A stretch of 64,000 nt of DNA, from the NCBI GenBank assembly GCA_016707585.1, contig JADJHL010000003.1, positions 186,001-250,000 of the forward strand, written 5' to 3'. Made by a program: the position numbers and the translations under genes. The stretch comes from Ignavibacteriales bacterium (GTDB lineage: Bacteria > Bacteroidota > Ignavibacteria > Ignavibacteriales > Ignavibacteriaceae). The notes beneath the pieces are model-generated. The model did not search any database. It was not told where the DNA came from and saw only the letters and a program-made list of their open reading frames with translations. Below, piece after piece: positions 8,757-18,764 of this stretch. Every line of letters begins with the position of its first letter. Within the stretch, counting starts at the first letter, position 1.

Positions 8757-11700
8757 TTGGGTTATCTTTTACACTGCACTTGTATTTATCACAATCCCAT
8801 CACTAGCACAAACAACATACTTTATAAAGTATAAAAGCAATGTGCCGATTGATGTTGTAGAATCAAATATTTCTGAAAAAAAACTTTCTAACTCTGTTGG
8901 ATTCAGACCAATTTCACTCCCGGATTTTAATGTAAATTATCTTGCAAAAGGTTTGGGCAGGGGAGATGAAATTCTTGGTAGAATTGTTAAAGTACAATTT
9001 GCTCAAGATGTAAGTGAATCAAGTTTAAATTCAATTCTGGCAAATGATCCTGATATTGAATACATACAGGTTTCAAATATGTACAAAGTTGATTCAGAAC
9101 CACCAAACGATAGTTTAGTTTCCCAGCAATGGGCATTAGAAAAAATAAAAGCTTTTGATGCCTGGGAAATTACAACTGGTGCCGATACTGTATTACTTGC
9201 TATTATAGATACTGGTATTGAATACTTTCATCCTGATTTAAAAAATAAAATTTATATAAATCCTGGTGAAAGCGGAACAAAAAGTAATAACGGAATTGAT
9301 GACGATAACAATGGATTTATAGATGATTATATGGGCTGGGATTTTGTTGATAGAGTTGGTTTTCCATTCGATTCAACTGGAGGAGATTATTTAGAATGGG
9401 ATAATCAACCTTCAGATCAACATGGGCATGGTACTTTGGTAGCAGGAACATCTGCAGCTGAGACTAATAATATTTCTGGTATAGCTGGTGTTGCTCCAAA
9501 TATTAGAGTATTAAATTTACGATCTTTTGATCCTGGAGGTTATGGGGAAGAAGATGATGCTGCAGCGGCAATATTGTATGCAGTTAAAATGGGTTCAAAA
9601 GTAATAAATATGAGCTGGGGTGATTATTCATTTTCTTATGTGTTAAGAGATGTGATCAGATATGCTTATTCACAAAATGTTGTTCTGGTAGCTAGCTCAG
9701 GTAATCAAGGAAGTAATGAACCACATTATCCTTCTGGATATTCTGAAGTAATAAGTGTAGGAAATTCTACGGACCAAGACTATGTATCAGGCAACTCAAA
9801 TTGGGGCTCGACTTTAGACTTAGTAGCTCCAGGTTCGAGTATTCTTTCAACCGCAATGAATGCTGACTATTTGTCATTTAGTGGTACTTCTGCCGCCGCT
9901 CCTTTTGTCTCAGCTACAGCCTCATTGATATTATCTAAAAGTGATTTTACAAATGAAGAAGTTAAACAAATATTAAAATCAACATCTGATGATATCGGAG
10001 GTTTTGGATGGGATCTAAATAGTGGTGCTGGCAGGCTAAATGTCTTTAAAGCTCTGACGGTTACTGCACCTGCTGTCATAAAGTTCTTCAGTCCACTCCA
10101 AGACTACTCGACATCTGCAGATACAATGAAAATTTCCGCTTCTGTATTATCACCTTATTTTACCAGTTATAACTTAGAGTTTGGTGTAGGATTTAATCCT
10201 GATGAATGGATAGTTTTGATTCAGAATGGATTAAACCAATTTGCAAAACAAGAAATATTTAAACTCAATATTCAAAACTTTGAGGATACTGTTTACACAT
10301 TAAGACTTTTTATTAACCAAAATAATGGACATACTTCAGAAGAACGTGTTAATTTTCATATAGATAGGACTCCACCAGTTGCTGAATTAGTAACTTTATT
10401 ACCAGCATGGTATGGAAACATTTCTGTTCCTTTGGCAAGTATTTATACAGATGATCCAAGTATAGTAAGAATGTTTTATAGAAAAATTGGTGAAAATGAA
10501 TTCAATTTTGTAACGTTGGATGGTTTTTCTACTAATAATCAGTTTGTAAAACAATTGCATTATGGATTTATACCAAAAGATTTAGCTGTTCAGAACACAG
10601 CGTATGAAATATACTTTGAAGCTGAAAATCTTGTTGGTCTGAAAACTGAAATAAAAAACGAAGGAAACTATTATTTAGTTTCAACTCAAGTGCAAGCAGA
10701 ATTTTCAACCGAATTAATTCAGCCATTTTCTCTTCCATCTGGAGATATTTATGAAAATCCAATGAATATTACTTCAACTCAAAACACTAGTATCTCCTTA
10801 AGAAATGGGGAGAATTCGGACATTTATAGTTTTGAAAATAATTCATTTGTTTTAGTGGATACTCTAAATTTGAAATACGTTAAGGATTTTGGAGATTTTA
10901 ACAATAATGGATTAACTGATCTGCTTACTTATTTTACTTATGATGGATTTATTGAAGAACAAACTTCAAATTTATCAGCATCGTTTTCGACTAAAGAATC
11001 AATTGTTTCAAATAACGGTGAAGTAAGATGCTGGCCAATTTTAGCTGATGATGTTGACTTGGATGGAGTTGTAGAAGTGTTCTCTTTGCGTGATTTGAAT
11101 AGAGTTGAAGTGTGGGATGTTCAATCAAACTTAAAACTTAAAATTGTTGACACCCTATTAAATTTTACTCCAAATGGATTTGGTGGTAATATAATTAATT
11201 CCCCCGGAGCAACATTGTCTGATATTGATGATGATGGCACAAAAGAAATATGGATGGTTGATCAAGACGGAGATTTATTTAGTTATGAAATTGATATAAA
11301 TGAATTCAAAAAGCAGTTTGTTATTAGAACTGGATTTTTAGGAGATGCTTCTTATTTAACGTCAGGGGATTATAATGGCGATGGAAAAGCGGAATTAGCA
11401 GTTTTACTTCATTCGGTAAGTGAATTAGATATTTCACCTTTTTACAGATTAGTTGTTTTTAATATGATTGATAGTACTGTGAATATACTTTTTGACAAAG
11501 CATTTGTTGATGCTTCAACAGAATTTAATGGAGCTTTTCGAAAGACTGATAATAGCATTCGATTTGCTGATATCAATAATGATAATAAAGATGAACTAAT
11601 ATTATTTGAATTTCCATATGCTTATATATTTAGATTGGACGGAACAGATAACACTCTAATCTCTTATAAAGAAAATATTAACTCCAATGCAGTATTTATT

Positions 11701-12933
11701 GGAGATCTAAATCATAATGGAGTTTTAGAAGTAGCATTTCCTTATTCTAATAAAATTGAATTTTTAGAATTTGCAACCTCAAATTATACTAGTACTCCAT
11801 ACAATATTTCTGGTTACAGTATTAGCCCAACAACAGTTCAACTTAATTGGATTTCTAACTCACCTAAGTTTTATATCTATAAAGGACTAAATAAAAATAA
11901 TTTGGGATTAGTTGATTCAACTTCGGTCCCAACATATTATGATACAAATATAATTCTCGATTCAACTTATTATTATGCAATCAGAGCTTTTGATTCAAGC
12001 AAACCTGAACCACTTTCTGGAATGAGTAATACTGTTGAAGTATTTGCTCACATTCCTGCAAAACTCACAAATGCAAAAAGTAATAGTAACAGAAGTGTTA
12101 TCGTAACTTTCTCTGAAAAGATGAAAAATACGATTGAGAATTTACAGGCATTTAATATTGTCGGCGTTGGTTTTCCAAATTCGGTAACTGCTAGTGATCA
12201 GTATTCTTATTTACTTTCATACACAACAGACTTACCTGAAGGTGAACAAAAAGTTTTAATACAAAACATAAAAGATTTATATAATTCTCCAATTGAAAAA
12301 GATTCCTTAATATTTACTGTAACTCCAGTTGTTGAAGAAGAAACATTTTTTATTTCAAACTTTGAGATTATTAATTCTTATAAAATTAAACTAACATTTA
12401 ATTATCCTGTTGAAGAATATTTAGCAATCAATACTAATAATTATTCTTTTGAACCTGATAATAATGTCTCATCAATTATAATTGATCCAAATGATAAAAA
12501 GATTATTTACCTGGATTTAACAGGTTATAAACCTGTTGGAGCAATAGGGAAGGAATATGTTCTAAGAATTAGCAATCTCAAATCAAGCGCTGGAATTAGT
12601 ATAAATACAGGTGCTGGAAGTTATGTTGTACTTTCAACTTATGCTAAAGATTTGTCTGATGTTTATGTTTATCCAAATCCAACAAAAGAAGGAACAGAAA
12701 AAATTACTTTTGCAAATCTTCCACAAAGAGCTAAAATTACTATATGGACAATTGATGGAAAATTGTTAAATGAAATTGAAGAAAATGATGGCAATGGTGG
12801 TGTAGATTATGATCTAACTGATTTTGATGGGAATAGAATTGCAAGTGGAATTTATTTTTTCCGAATTGTGATGCTTGATGAAATGCAAAATGAAGGACAG
12901 GAAAAACTTGGTAAGTTTGCTGTTGTAAGATGA
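8746..12933 (+). CDS. Secreted subtilisin-like (S8) protease with type IX secretion C-terminal domain
   Basis: The ATG at 8746, preceded by AAAAAGGAG, lies inside the last codons of purF and gives a signal peptide (MKFNWVIFYTALVFITIPSLAQ). Of 1395 residues, about 25-115 look like an inhibitor-type propeptide. The S8 domain follows with Asp155 (IIDTGIEYFHPDL), His228 (HGHGTLVAG) and Ser382 (SGTSAAAPF). Acidic insertions (DDDNNGFIDD) resemble calcium sites. The middle has FG-GAP/VCBS-like repeats (DFNNNGLTDLL, DYNGDGKAELA, DINNDNKDELI), then a fibronectin III-like region. The last 90 residues form a type A T9SS sorting domain (VYPNPTKEG to GIYFFRIV). It should be exported through the outer membrane and attached to the surface or released. 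The gene overlaps purF by 11 bases and pgsA by 4. Confidence 0.9.
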   Translation: MKFNWVIFYTALVFITIPSLAQTTYFIKYKSNVPIDVVESNISEKKLSNSVGFRPISLPDFNVNYLAKGLGRGDEILGRIVKVQFAQDVSESSLNSILANDPDIEYIQVSNMYKVDSEPPNDSLVSQQWALEKIKAFDAWEITTGADTVLLAIIDTGIEYFHPDLKNKIYINPGESGTKSNNGIDDDNNGFIDDYMGWDFVDRVGFPFDSTGGDYLEWDNQPSDQHGHGTLVAGTSAAETNNISGIAGVAPNIRVLNLRSFDPGGYGEEDDAAAAILYAVKMGSKVINMSWGDYSFSYVLRDVIRYAYSQNVVLVASSGNQGSNEPHYPSGYSEVISVGNSTDQDYVSGNSNWGSTLDLVAPGSSILSTAMNADYLSFSGTSAAAPFVSATASLILSKSDFTNEEVKQILKSTSDDIGGFGWDLNSGAGRLNVFKALTVTAPAVIKFFSPLQDYSTSADTMKISASVLSPYFTSYNLEFGVGFNPDEWIVLIQNGLNQFAKQEIFKLNIQNFEDTVYTLRLFINQNNGHTSEERVNFHIDRTPPVAELVTLLPAWYGNISVPLASIYTDDPSIVRMFYRKIGENEFNFVTLDGFSTNNQFVKQLHYGFIPKDLAVQNTAYEIYFEAENLVGLKTEIKNEGNYYLVSTQVQAEFSTELIQPFSLPSGDIYENPMNITSTQNTSISLRNGENSDIYSFENNSFVLVDTLNLKYVKDFGDFNNNGLTDLLTYFTYDGFIEEQTSNLSASFSTKESIVSNNGEVRCWPILADDVDLDGVVEVFSLRDLNRVEVWDVQSNLKLKIVDTLLNFTPNGFGGNIINSPGATLSDIDDDGTKEIWMVDQDGDLFSYEIDINEFKKQFVIRTGFLGDASYLTSGDYNGDGKAELAVLLHSVSELDISPFYRLVVFNMIDSTVNILFDKAFVDASTEFNGAFRKTDNSIRFADINNDNKDELILFEFPYAYIFRLDGTDNTLISYKENINSNAVFIGDLNHNGVLEVAFPYSNKIEFLEFATSNYTSTPYNISGYSISPTTVQLNWISNSPKFYIYKGLNKNNLGLVDSTSVPTYYDTNIILDSTYYYAIRAFDSSKPEPLSGMSNTVEVFAHIPAKLTNAKSNSNRSVIVTFSEKMKNTIENLQAFNIVGVGFPNSVTASDQYSYLLSYTTDLPEGEQKVLIQNIKDLYNSPIEKDSLIFTVTPVVEEETFFISNFEIINSYKIKLTFNYPVEEYLAINTNNYSFEPDNNVSSIIIDPNDKKIIYLDLTGYKPVGAIGKEYVLRISNLKSSAGISINTGAGSYVVLSTYAKDLSDVYVYPNPTKEGTEKITFANLPQRAKITIWTIDGKLLNEIEENDGNGGVDYDLTDFDGNRIASGIYFFRIVMLDEMQNEGQEKLGKFAVVR

Positions 12934-13502
12934 AATATAGCAGTAAAGAAATATTTACAATATCAAATGGAATAAGTTTTTTAAGATTCTTACTTGTTAT
13001 TCCACTTTGGTTCTTGTTAGATAACTATGAATCTCAATCTGTTCGATATATAACCTTTGCACTCTGTGTATTTGCTGCTGCAACTGATATGCTTGATGGA
13101 TATCTTGCAAGAAAACTGAATCAAATAACTGAAGTTGGGAAAATAATTGATCCACTTGCAGATAAAGCTGCAATGGCTGTAATTGTTATTAAATTATTTC
13201 TTATAGGTGAAATTTCATCATTCTATTTTTTAACAATTATCATAAGAGACTTAACCATCTTTATTGGTGGATTATTTGTTGCAAAAAAACTTGGCAGAGT
13301 TTTGCCTTCAAACAAACTTGGCAAGATTACCGTTTTATTTATTGGTTCAGTTGTATTACTAATTTTAATTGGTGCAAATCGCCAAAGCAATTTCTATCTA
13401 TTCATTTATTATTCTAGTATTATTTTAATGTTCACTTCCTTGTTCGCATATATTTATAGAGCAATGGAATTTATAAAGAAAAAGAAAAATGAGTCTATTT
13501 AA
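12930..13502 (+). CDS. pgsA: CDP-diacylglycerol-glycerol-3-phosphate 3-phosphatidyltransferase
   Basis: A 190-residue membrane protein of the CDP-alcohol phosphatidyltransferase family, which makes phosphatidylglycerol phosphate. The signature D-G-x2-A-R-x8-G-x3-D-x3-D is complete: D56-G57, A60-R61, G70, D74 and D78. About five hydrophobic helices surround it. PgsA is the likeliest member given the length and the N-terminal ISNGISFLRFLLVIP; another CDP-alcohol transferase is possible. The ATG overlaps the protease stop (ATGA) and the 3' end overlaps ftsY by 14 bases, so the four genes from purF appear to be translated as one unit. Confidence 0.88.
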   Translation: MKYSSKEIFTISNGISFLRFLLVIPLWFLLDNYESQSVRYITFALCVFAAATDMLDGYLARKLNQITEVGKIIDPLADKAAMAVIVIKLFLIGEISSFYFLTIIIRDLTIFIGGLFVAKKLGRVLPSNKLGKITVLFIGSVVLLILIGANRQSNFYLFIYYSSIILMFTSLFAYIYRAMEFIKKKKNESI

Positions 13503-14418
13503 AAATTTTAGTTTAGGTAAGTTAAAAGAAGGATTAAGTAAAACAAGAGAAAAGATTGTTAATTCAATTACAGAAACGGTTACAGGTAAAGCTGTAATTG
13601 ATGAAATGACATTAGATAAGATTGAAGAGATTTTACTTAGTTCTGATATTGGATTTGATACTACTGAAAAAATAATTGAGGCTGTAAAGCGAAATCTTAA
13701 ATCTGAAAAAGAACGCTCCAGTGAGAAGATAATTGAAATTGTAAAAGAAGAATTAACAAATGTTTTAGCTAACTCAAATAACATTCCTAATTCTATTTTA
13801 AATTCAAAACCATATATTGTACTAATTGTTGGCGTAAATGGAGTAGGGAAGACAACAACAATTGGTAAACTTGCTAACAATTACAGAAAGATTGGTAAAA
13901 AAGTTATAGTGGGAGCAGCTGATACATTTCGTGCTGCTGCAAATGAACAGTTAGAAATTTGGGCAAAACGTGCTGATGTGGATATTATCCAAAGCACCAA
14001 TGGAGCTGATCCATCTTCTGTTGTTTTTGAAACTGTGCGAAAAGCAATTGATGAGAACTACGATGTGGTTTTAATTGATACGGCTGGCCGTCTTCACAAT
14101 AAAACAAATTTGATGAATGAACTTGATAAGATTAGACGAGTTATCAAGAAATTGCTCCCAGAAGCTCCTGATGAAACTTTATTAATTCTTGATGGGAATA
14201 CTGGACAAAATGCGATTGTTCAATCAGAAGAATTTTCCAGGGTTACTGATATCTCTGGTTTAATAATTACTAAACTTGATGGAACTGCTAAAGGCGGAGT
14301 TGTATTCCAAATAGTTGCAAAACAAAAAGTACCAATTAAATTTATTGGTGTTGGTGAAGGAATTGATGATCTGCAAGAATTTGATTCGAAATCTTTTGTT
14401 GAAGCAATTTTTAATTAA
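13489..14418 (+). CDS. ftsY: Signal recognition particle receptor FtsY
   Basis: FtsY is the SRP-receptor GTPase that brings ribosomes making membrane proteins to the Sec translocon. The 309-residue protein has the helical N domain (about residues 1-95; no long acidic A domain) and the G domain with G1 [10 protein letters not shown] at 115, the DTFRAAA motif, G3 DTAGR and G4 [10 protein letters not shown]. The short N-terminus [20 protein letters not shown] matches compact FtsY proteins. It starts inside the end of pgsA. No clear terminator is visible in the 143 bases before the convergent ClC gene. Confidence 0.95.
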   Translation: MSLFKNFSLGKLKEGLSKTREKIVNSITETVTGKAVIDEMTLDKIEEILLSSDIGFDTTEKIIEAVKRNLKSEKERSSEKIIEIVKEELTNVLANSNNIPNSILNSKPYIVLIVGVNGVGKTTTIGKLANNYRKIGKKVIVGAADTFRAAANEQLEIWAKRADVDIIQSTNGADPSSVVFETVRKAIDENYDVVLIDTAGRLHNKTNLMNELDKIRRVIKKLLPEAPDETLLILDGNTGQNAIVQSEEFSRVTDISGLIITKLDGTAKGGVVFQIVAKQKVPIKFIGVGEGIDDLQEFDSKSFVEAIFN

Positions 14419-14561
14419 AGAAGATTTTTAAAAGAATATTATTGAGAGAAGAGCTATCAAAAGAAAAAGATGTATCGTTGGTAATTTATAGTAGTATCAA
14501 TCTCAGGGAATAAGTTAGTTTACATAATATACATTATCGGACAACTATTTGTTTCTAATTA

Positions 14562-16637
14562 TTACCATTCTTTGATCTTCTCGATATTTTCATCTGTCCC
14601 AAATAATACTAAAATATCATTTTCCTCTATTTTATAATCAGGTCCTGGCATTACTAACTCATTATCTTTTTTATTTTCACTAAAAAACTCTGATGATTTT
14701 TTAATCATCAATATTTCTAACCCAAATTTATTTCTAAACCTTAATTCACTAAGATTTTTTCCAACAATATTTTTCAAAGGCTTCTTTTCTACAATCGAAT
14801 ATCCATCAGCAATTTTAGATATATGAGTTTCATCCAGAGTATTTATTTCTTTTGATAAACCCTCAGCCAGATTAAATCTAATGCTTTCACGATTATATGC
14901 TGCAAGAATATCATTTCTGGATATTGTGCCAATAATCTTTCTATCATCTGTAGTACTTACTACTGGTAATTCTTCAATATCTTGTTTAGATAAAAGTTTT
15001 AATGCATAATCAAGATCTTTATCTGACCGAATTTTATATACTTTATTTTTTGCTATATCATTTGCGATAAGAGCATTTTTAAGAGATTCATAATCAGTTA
15101 TTAAAGGACGAATTTCAGTTTCAGAAATTACTCCAACAAGATTTCCATCGTCATCAACTGTATATATCTTATGATACGGAGATTCCATTAATTTAGATAC
15201 AACAAGATTTAGATGAGCATTAGCATTTAGTGTAACAATATCAGAATGCATTATTTCATCAACATAAATTGACTTTAATACGTTTGTTTCTCTGCCACTT
15301 GATATATGAAATCCCTGCTTTTCAAGTAATTTTTGATGAACTGTGCCTTTATTAATAATCTGTACTATTGTTGAACTTACAATTACTCCAAGCATCAATG
15401 GAAGCATAATTGAGTAATCACGAGACATTTCAAAGATCATAAGAATTGCTGTGATTGGAATCGAATTAATTCCGGCTAATGAAGCACCCATTCCAACCAA
15501 AATATAAGTCGTTGGATCTGTAGGTATTCCTGTTACGATTGTAACAAAGTATGAAAATAGAAATCCAATGCAAGCGCCTAAAAATAATGCGGGAGCAAAT
15601 GTCCCGCCAAATCCGCCACTACTTAATACTAAAGGTACAAGAATAAATTTTAGAATAAAGAGTACAGCTACAACTTGCCAGGTTGTGCTATTGCTAAGAA
15701 TATTATTTATTGCGTTATACCCAATTCCAAAAATATCATGGTAAAAGAATCCAGAAACTCCAACTAATAAACCAACAACAACCATTAGAAGCCACTGTGG
15801 AAATAATTTACCTAATTTATTTTTAAAGTAATTGCTTGTAAACTCATTATATTTGAAGAAGATAGCAGATATAATTCCAGTTAATAATCCTAATAAAATG
15901 AATAAATAGAAATGAGCGTAACTTCCAATTACTGGAGTTGAAAATGAAAAAACAGTTATATTACCAAGAAATATCCTGGATATTGCACTGGCGGTTACTG
16001 ATGAAAGAATCAAAGCAGAAAATGTTGCAGCGTGAAAATCATTTAATAGAATAATTTCAAGAGCAAAGAAAACTCCACCAAGTGGAGTATTGAATATTGC
16101 GGCGATTGCAGCTCCAGATCCTGCAGCGGTAAATATCTTTCTTCTTTGATCTGAAAATTTAAAAATAGTTGTAATCTTACTTGCTACTCCGCCACCTAAT
16201 TGCGCTGCAGGTCCTTCCGGTCCAACCGTTCCACCAGAACCAATACAAATAACGGGAGCAAGGAAATGAAAAAGAGTAGTTTTAAATGGTATTAATCCAC
16301 CTTTTAATGCTACAGATTTAATAATTTCTAATACTCCCCTGCTTTTAGATATCTCAGGAGCTAGTTTAATCATTAAACTCTGGATAAACATTCCAATTGC
16401 TGGTAAGATTATTACTGCCGCAGTTCCTAAAAAATATAATCCATCTTTTGTTTGATTGAAAAATATTTTATTAAAGAACTCAATTGATAAATGAAATAGA
16501 ACTGCAGATAATCCTGCAGCTGCACCGATCAGTATAGCATAGAAACTAAAAATAGTGTACTCAGGAAAGGAATTTTTCTCTAAGTAAGTTTTTATTTTAT
16601 CAAAGAAAATTCGAATACGTTTATAATAAGCCGTCAA
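14562..16637 (-). CDS. ClC-family chloride channel/transporter with CBS pair and RCK_C domain
   Basis: The 691-residue protein has a ClC membrane domain (about 20-435), two CBS domains (about 460-585) and a C-terminal TrkA-C/RCK_C-like domain (about 605-690, ending DYKIEENDILVLFG). Filter motifs seen are GSGGTVGPEGP with the gating Glu, GGFGGTFAP, and the Tyr of SRDYSIMLPLM. The first filter motif, usually GSGIP or GHGVP, reads SRGVL here, so the chloride-coordinating Ser position is occupied by Arg. The residue matching E. coli ClC Glu203 appears to be Ile (FALEII), which hints at channel-like rather than coupled transport. CBS and RCK_C domains suggest control by adenine or cyclic nucleotides. 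It lies 11 bases downstream of the dehydrogenase gene. Confidence 0.88.
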   Translation of the reverse strand: MTAYYKRIRIFFDKIKTYLEKNSFPEYTIFSFYAILIGAAAGLSAVLFHLSIEFFNKIFFNQTKDGLYFLGTAAVIILPAIGMFIQSLMIKLAPEISKSRGVLEIIKSVALKGGLIPFKTTLFHFLAPVICIGSGGTVGPEGPAAQLGGGVASKITTIFKFSDQRRKIFTAAGSGAAIAAIFNTPLGGVFFALEIILLNDFHAATFSALILSSVTASAISRIFLGNITVFSFSTPVIGSYAHFYLFILLGLLTGIISAIFFKYNEFTSNYFKNKLGKLFPQWLLMVVVGLLVGVSGFFYHDIFGIGYNAINNILSNSTTWQVVAVLFILKFILVPLVLSSGGFGGTFAPALFLGACIGFLFSYFVTIVTGIPTDPTTYILVGMGASLAGINSIPITAILMIFEMSRDYSIMLPLMLGVIVSSTIVQIINKGTVHQKLLEKQGFHISSGRETNVLKSIYVDEIMHSDIVTLNANAHLNLVVSKLMESPYHKIYTVDDDGNLVGVISETEIRPLITDYESLKNALIANDIAKNKVYKIRSDKDLDYALKLLSKQDIEELPVVSTTDDRKIIGTISRNDILAAYNRESIRFNLAEGLSKEINTLDETHISKIADGYSIVEKKPLKNIVGKNLSELRFRNKFGLEILMIKKSSEFFSENKKDNELVMPGPDYKIEENDILVLFGTDENIEKIKEW

Positions 16638-16648
16638 TATATTTCCTT

Positions 16649-17497
16649 CTAATACTTATAAAATCCTTCACCTGATTTCCTACCAAGTTTATTGGCTGCG
16701 ACCATCTTTTTTAATAATGGACAAGGCCTGTATTTGGGATCATTAAAACCTTCATAAAGAACATTCATTATAGCAAGACAAACATCCAATCCAATAAAAT
16801 CGGCTAAGGTCAATGGTCCCATTGGATGAGCCATACCAAGCTTCATCACTGAATCAATTGCCTCTTTGGATGCAACACCTTCCATCAATGAAAATATTGC
16901 TTCATTAATCATTGGCATTAAAATTCTATTTGATATAAATCCTGGATAATCAAATACCTCAACAGGTTCTTTATCCAATTTAATTGTTAATTGTTTTATT
17001 GATTCATAAGTATCATCTGAAGTGGAGTAACCTCTGATTATTTCAACTAGTTTCATCACTGGAACTGGATTCATAAAATGCATACCAATAAATTTATCCG
17101 CACGACAAATTGCAGATAATTCGGTAATCGAAATAGAAGAAGTGTTTGAAGCAAAGATACAATCTGGATTAATTTGTTTTTCTAACTGTTTAAATATATT
17201 AAGTTTAGCCTCTTTATTCTCATATATAGCTTCTATAATAAGATTTGTATCACTTGGAATATTTTCAATTCCAATGACCTTCGTAATTCTAGTAAGCGTT
17301 TCATTTTTATCGTTTTCAGTTATTACTTGCTTTTTAACCTGCCTATCAAGATTTAAAGTGATTGTTTTTATTGCTTTATTAAAAAATTCCTCATTCATTT
17401 CAGTTAAATAAACAGCAAAACCTTTCATTGCAAAAACATGAGCAATTCCGTTGCCCATTGTTCCCCCGCCAATAACTGCTACTTTTTTAATTTCCAT
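16649..17497 (-). CDS. 3-hydroxybutyryl-CoA dehydrogenase
   Basis: The 282-residue protein has the NAD-binding motif GGGTMGNGIAHVFA at residues 10-23 and the 3-hydroxyacyl-CoA dehydrogenase C-terminal domain, with the active-site His in FIGMHFMNPVPVMKLVEI and the sequence HPMGPLTLADFIGLDV. Length and single-domain layout match Hbd/PaaH-type enzymes that interconvert acetoacetyl-CoA and 3-hydroxybutyryl-CoA. It follows the thiolase gene by 13 bases, so the pair should handle two consecutive steps. The direction (butyrate or storage synthesis, or fatty-acid or aromatic breakdown) cannot be told, since no crotonase or acyl-CoA dehydrogenase is adjacent. Confidence 0.92.
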   Translation of the reverse strand: MEIKKVAVIGGGTMGNGIAHVFAMKGFAVYLTEMNEEFFNKAIKTITLNLDRQVKKQVITENDKNETLTRITKVIGIENIPSDTNLIIEAIYENKEAKLNIFKQLEKQINPDCIFASNTSSISITELSAICRADKFIGMHFMNPVPVMKLVEIIRGYSTSDDTYESIKQLTIKLDKEPVEVFDYPGFISNRILMPMINEAIFSLMEGVASKEAIDSVMKLGMAHPMGPLTLADFIGLDVCLAIMNVLYEGFNDPKYRPCPLLKKMVAANKLGRKSGEGFYKY

Positions 17498-17510
17498 TTT
17501 TACTCTCCTG

Positions 17511-18689
17511 TTAATAATAGTTTTTTACAATTATTGCTGAAGCTTCACCACCACCAATGCACAATGAAGCTAATCCAAATTCAAGATTTCTTTTCTTCAT
17601 TTCATAAATTAGCGTAACTAAAATCCTTGCACCACTTGCACCAATTGGATGACCAAGTGCAATTGCACCACCGTTCACATTTAAATTTGAATTTGTTAAT
17701 CCAAGTAGTTTATTAACTGCAAGTGAAACTACCGCAAACGCTTCATTAATTTCGTAAAGTCCAATATCTGTGGTTTTCATTCCGGCCTTATTTAGAACTT
17801 TGTTAATAGCATCGGCTGGTGCAGTTGTAAAATCAATTGGAGCTTTTGCAGCCGAACTTTGTGCAATTATCTCTACAAGAGGTTTTAATCCAAGCTTTTT
17901 CGCTTTATCATCACTCATAACCAGCAATGCTGCAGCTCCATCATTTATACTTGAAGCATTCGCCGCGGTTATAACACCATTTTTATCAAATACAGGTTTT
18001 AATCCAGGTATTTTATCGTACTTGACTTTTCCTGGTTCTTCATCTTTATCAATGATTATCTCACCAGATTTTGATGTTAGTTTTATAGGATAAATTTCAT
18101 CATTAAATCTGCCTGAATTTACCGCTCCATTTGCACGTTTGTAAGATTCAATCGCAAAAGAATCTAATTCCTCTCTAGTAAAAGAAAAATCTCTAGCACA
18201 TGATTCTGCACAACTACCCATATGAATATTATTATATGCATCCCAAAGTCCATCTAAAACAATTGAATCCTTGATTTCTCCGTGACCTAATCTATATCCA
18301 TTACGGGCATTTGGTAAAATATATGGTGCGTTGCTCATACTTTCCTGTCCACCGGCAATAATAATTTCTGCATCGCCTAATGCAATTGCCTGTTGAGCAA
18401 GCATAACAGATTTCAAACCACTGCCACACATTTTATTTATAGTCATGCATTCAACTTTATTAGGCAGTCCTGCAAAGATAGCTGCTTGCCTAGCTGGTGC
18501 TTGCCCTTGACCACCCATTAGCACATTTCCCATAACAACTTCATCTATTAAATTGGGATCAATTTTTGAATCTTCCAAAACTGCTTTTATTGCATAACTA
18601 CCAAGTTGACCTGATGTGAATGGTGAAAGTACGCCATTAAAGGAACCAATCGCAGTTCTTTTTGCTGAAACTATCACAACTTTTTTCAT
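17511..18689 (-). CDS. Acetyl-CoA C-acetyltransferase (thiolase)
   Basis: A 392-residue thiolase II. The nucleophile Cys88 lies in NKMCGSGLKS; the second active-site region is GGAIALGHPIGASG with its His, and the C-terminal catalytic Cys lies in LCIGGGEASA. It condenses two acetyl-CoA or cleaves acetoacetyl-CoA. Placement directly before the 3-hydroxybutyryl-CoA dehydrogenase gene supports a short-chain substrate. The 75 bases upstream are AT-rich and could hold the promoter of the pair. Confidence 0.93.
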   Translation of the reverse strand: MKKVVIVSAKRTAIGSFNGVLSPFTSGQLGSYAIKAVLEDSKIDPNLIDEVVMGNVLMGGQGQAPARQAAIFAGLPNKVECMTINKMCGSGLKSVMLAQQAIALGDAEIIIAGGQESMSNAPYILPNARNGYRLGHGEIKDSIVLDGLWDAYNNIHMGSCAESCARDFSFTREELDSFAIESYKRANGAVNSGRFNDEIYPIKLTSKSGEIIIDKDEEPGKVKYDKIPGLKPVFDKNGVITAANASSINDGAAALLVMSDDKAKKLGLKPLVEIIAQSSAAKAPIDFTTAPADAINKVLNKAGMKTTDIGLYEINEAFAVVSLAVNKLLGLTNSNLNVNGGAIALGHPIGASGARILVTLIYEMKKRNLEFGLASLCIGGGEASAIIVKNYY

Positions 18690-18764
18690 TAAAACCTCAT
18701 AAAAATATATTTTATTTTTTTTAAAAATAGGGAATTATTAAGAAAGAATCAGTTTTGAAATGAT

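Noticed and set aside
13425..13880. 151-codon open frame on the minus strand over the start of ftsY
   Set aside because: It overlaps pgsA and ftsY, which have full family motifs; its product is hydrophobic low-complexity sequence as expected of an antisense shadow.
14419..14561. Terminator or small RNA between ftsY and the ClC gene
   Set aside because: No stable hairpin with a T-run is visible; the stretch is plain AT-rich sequence.
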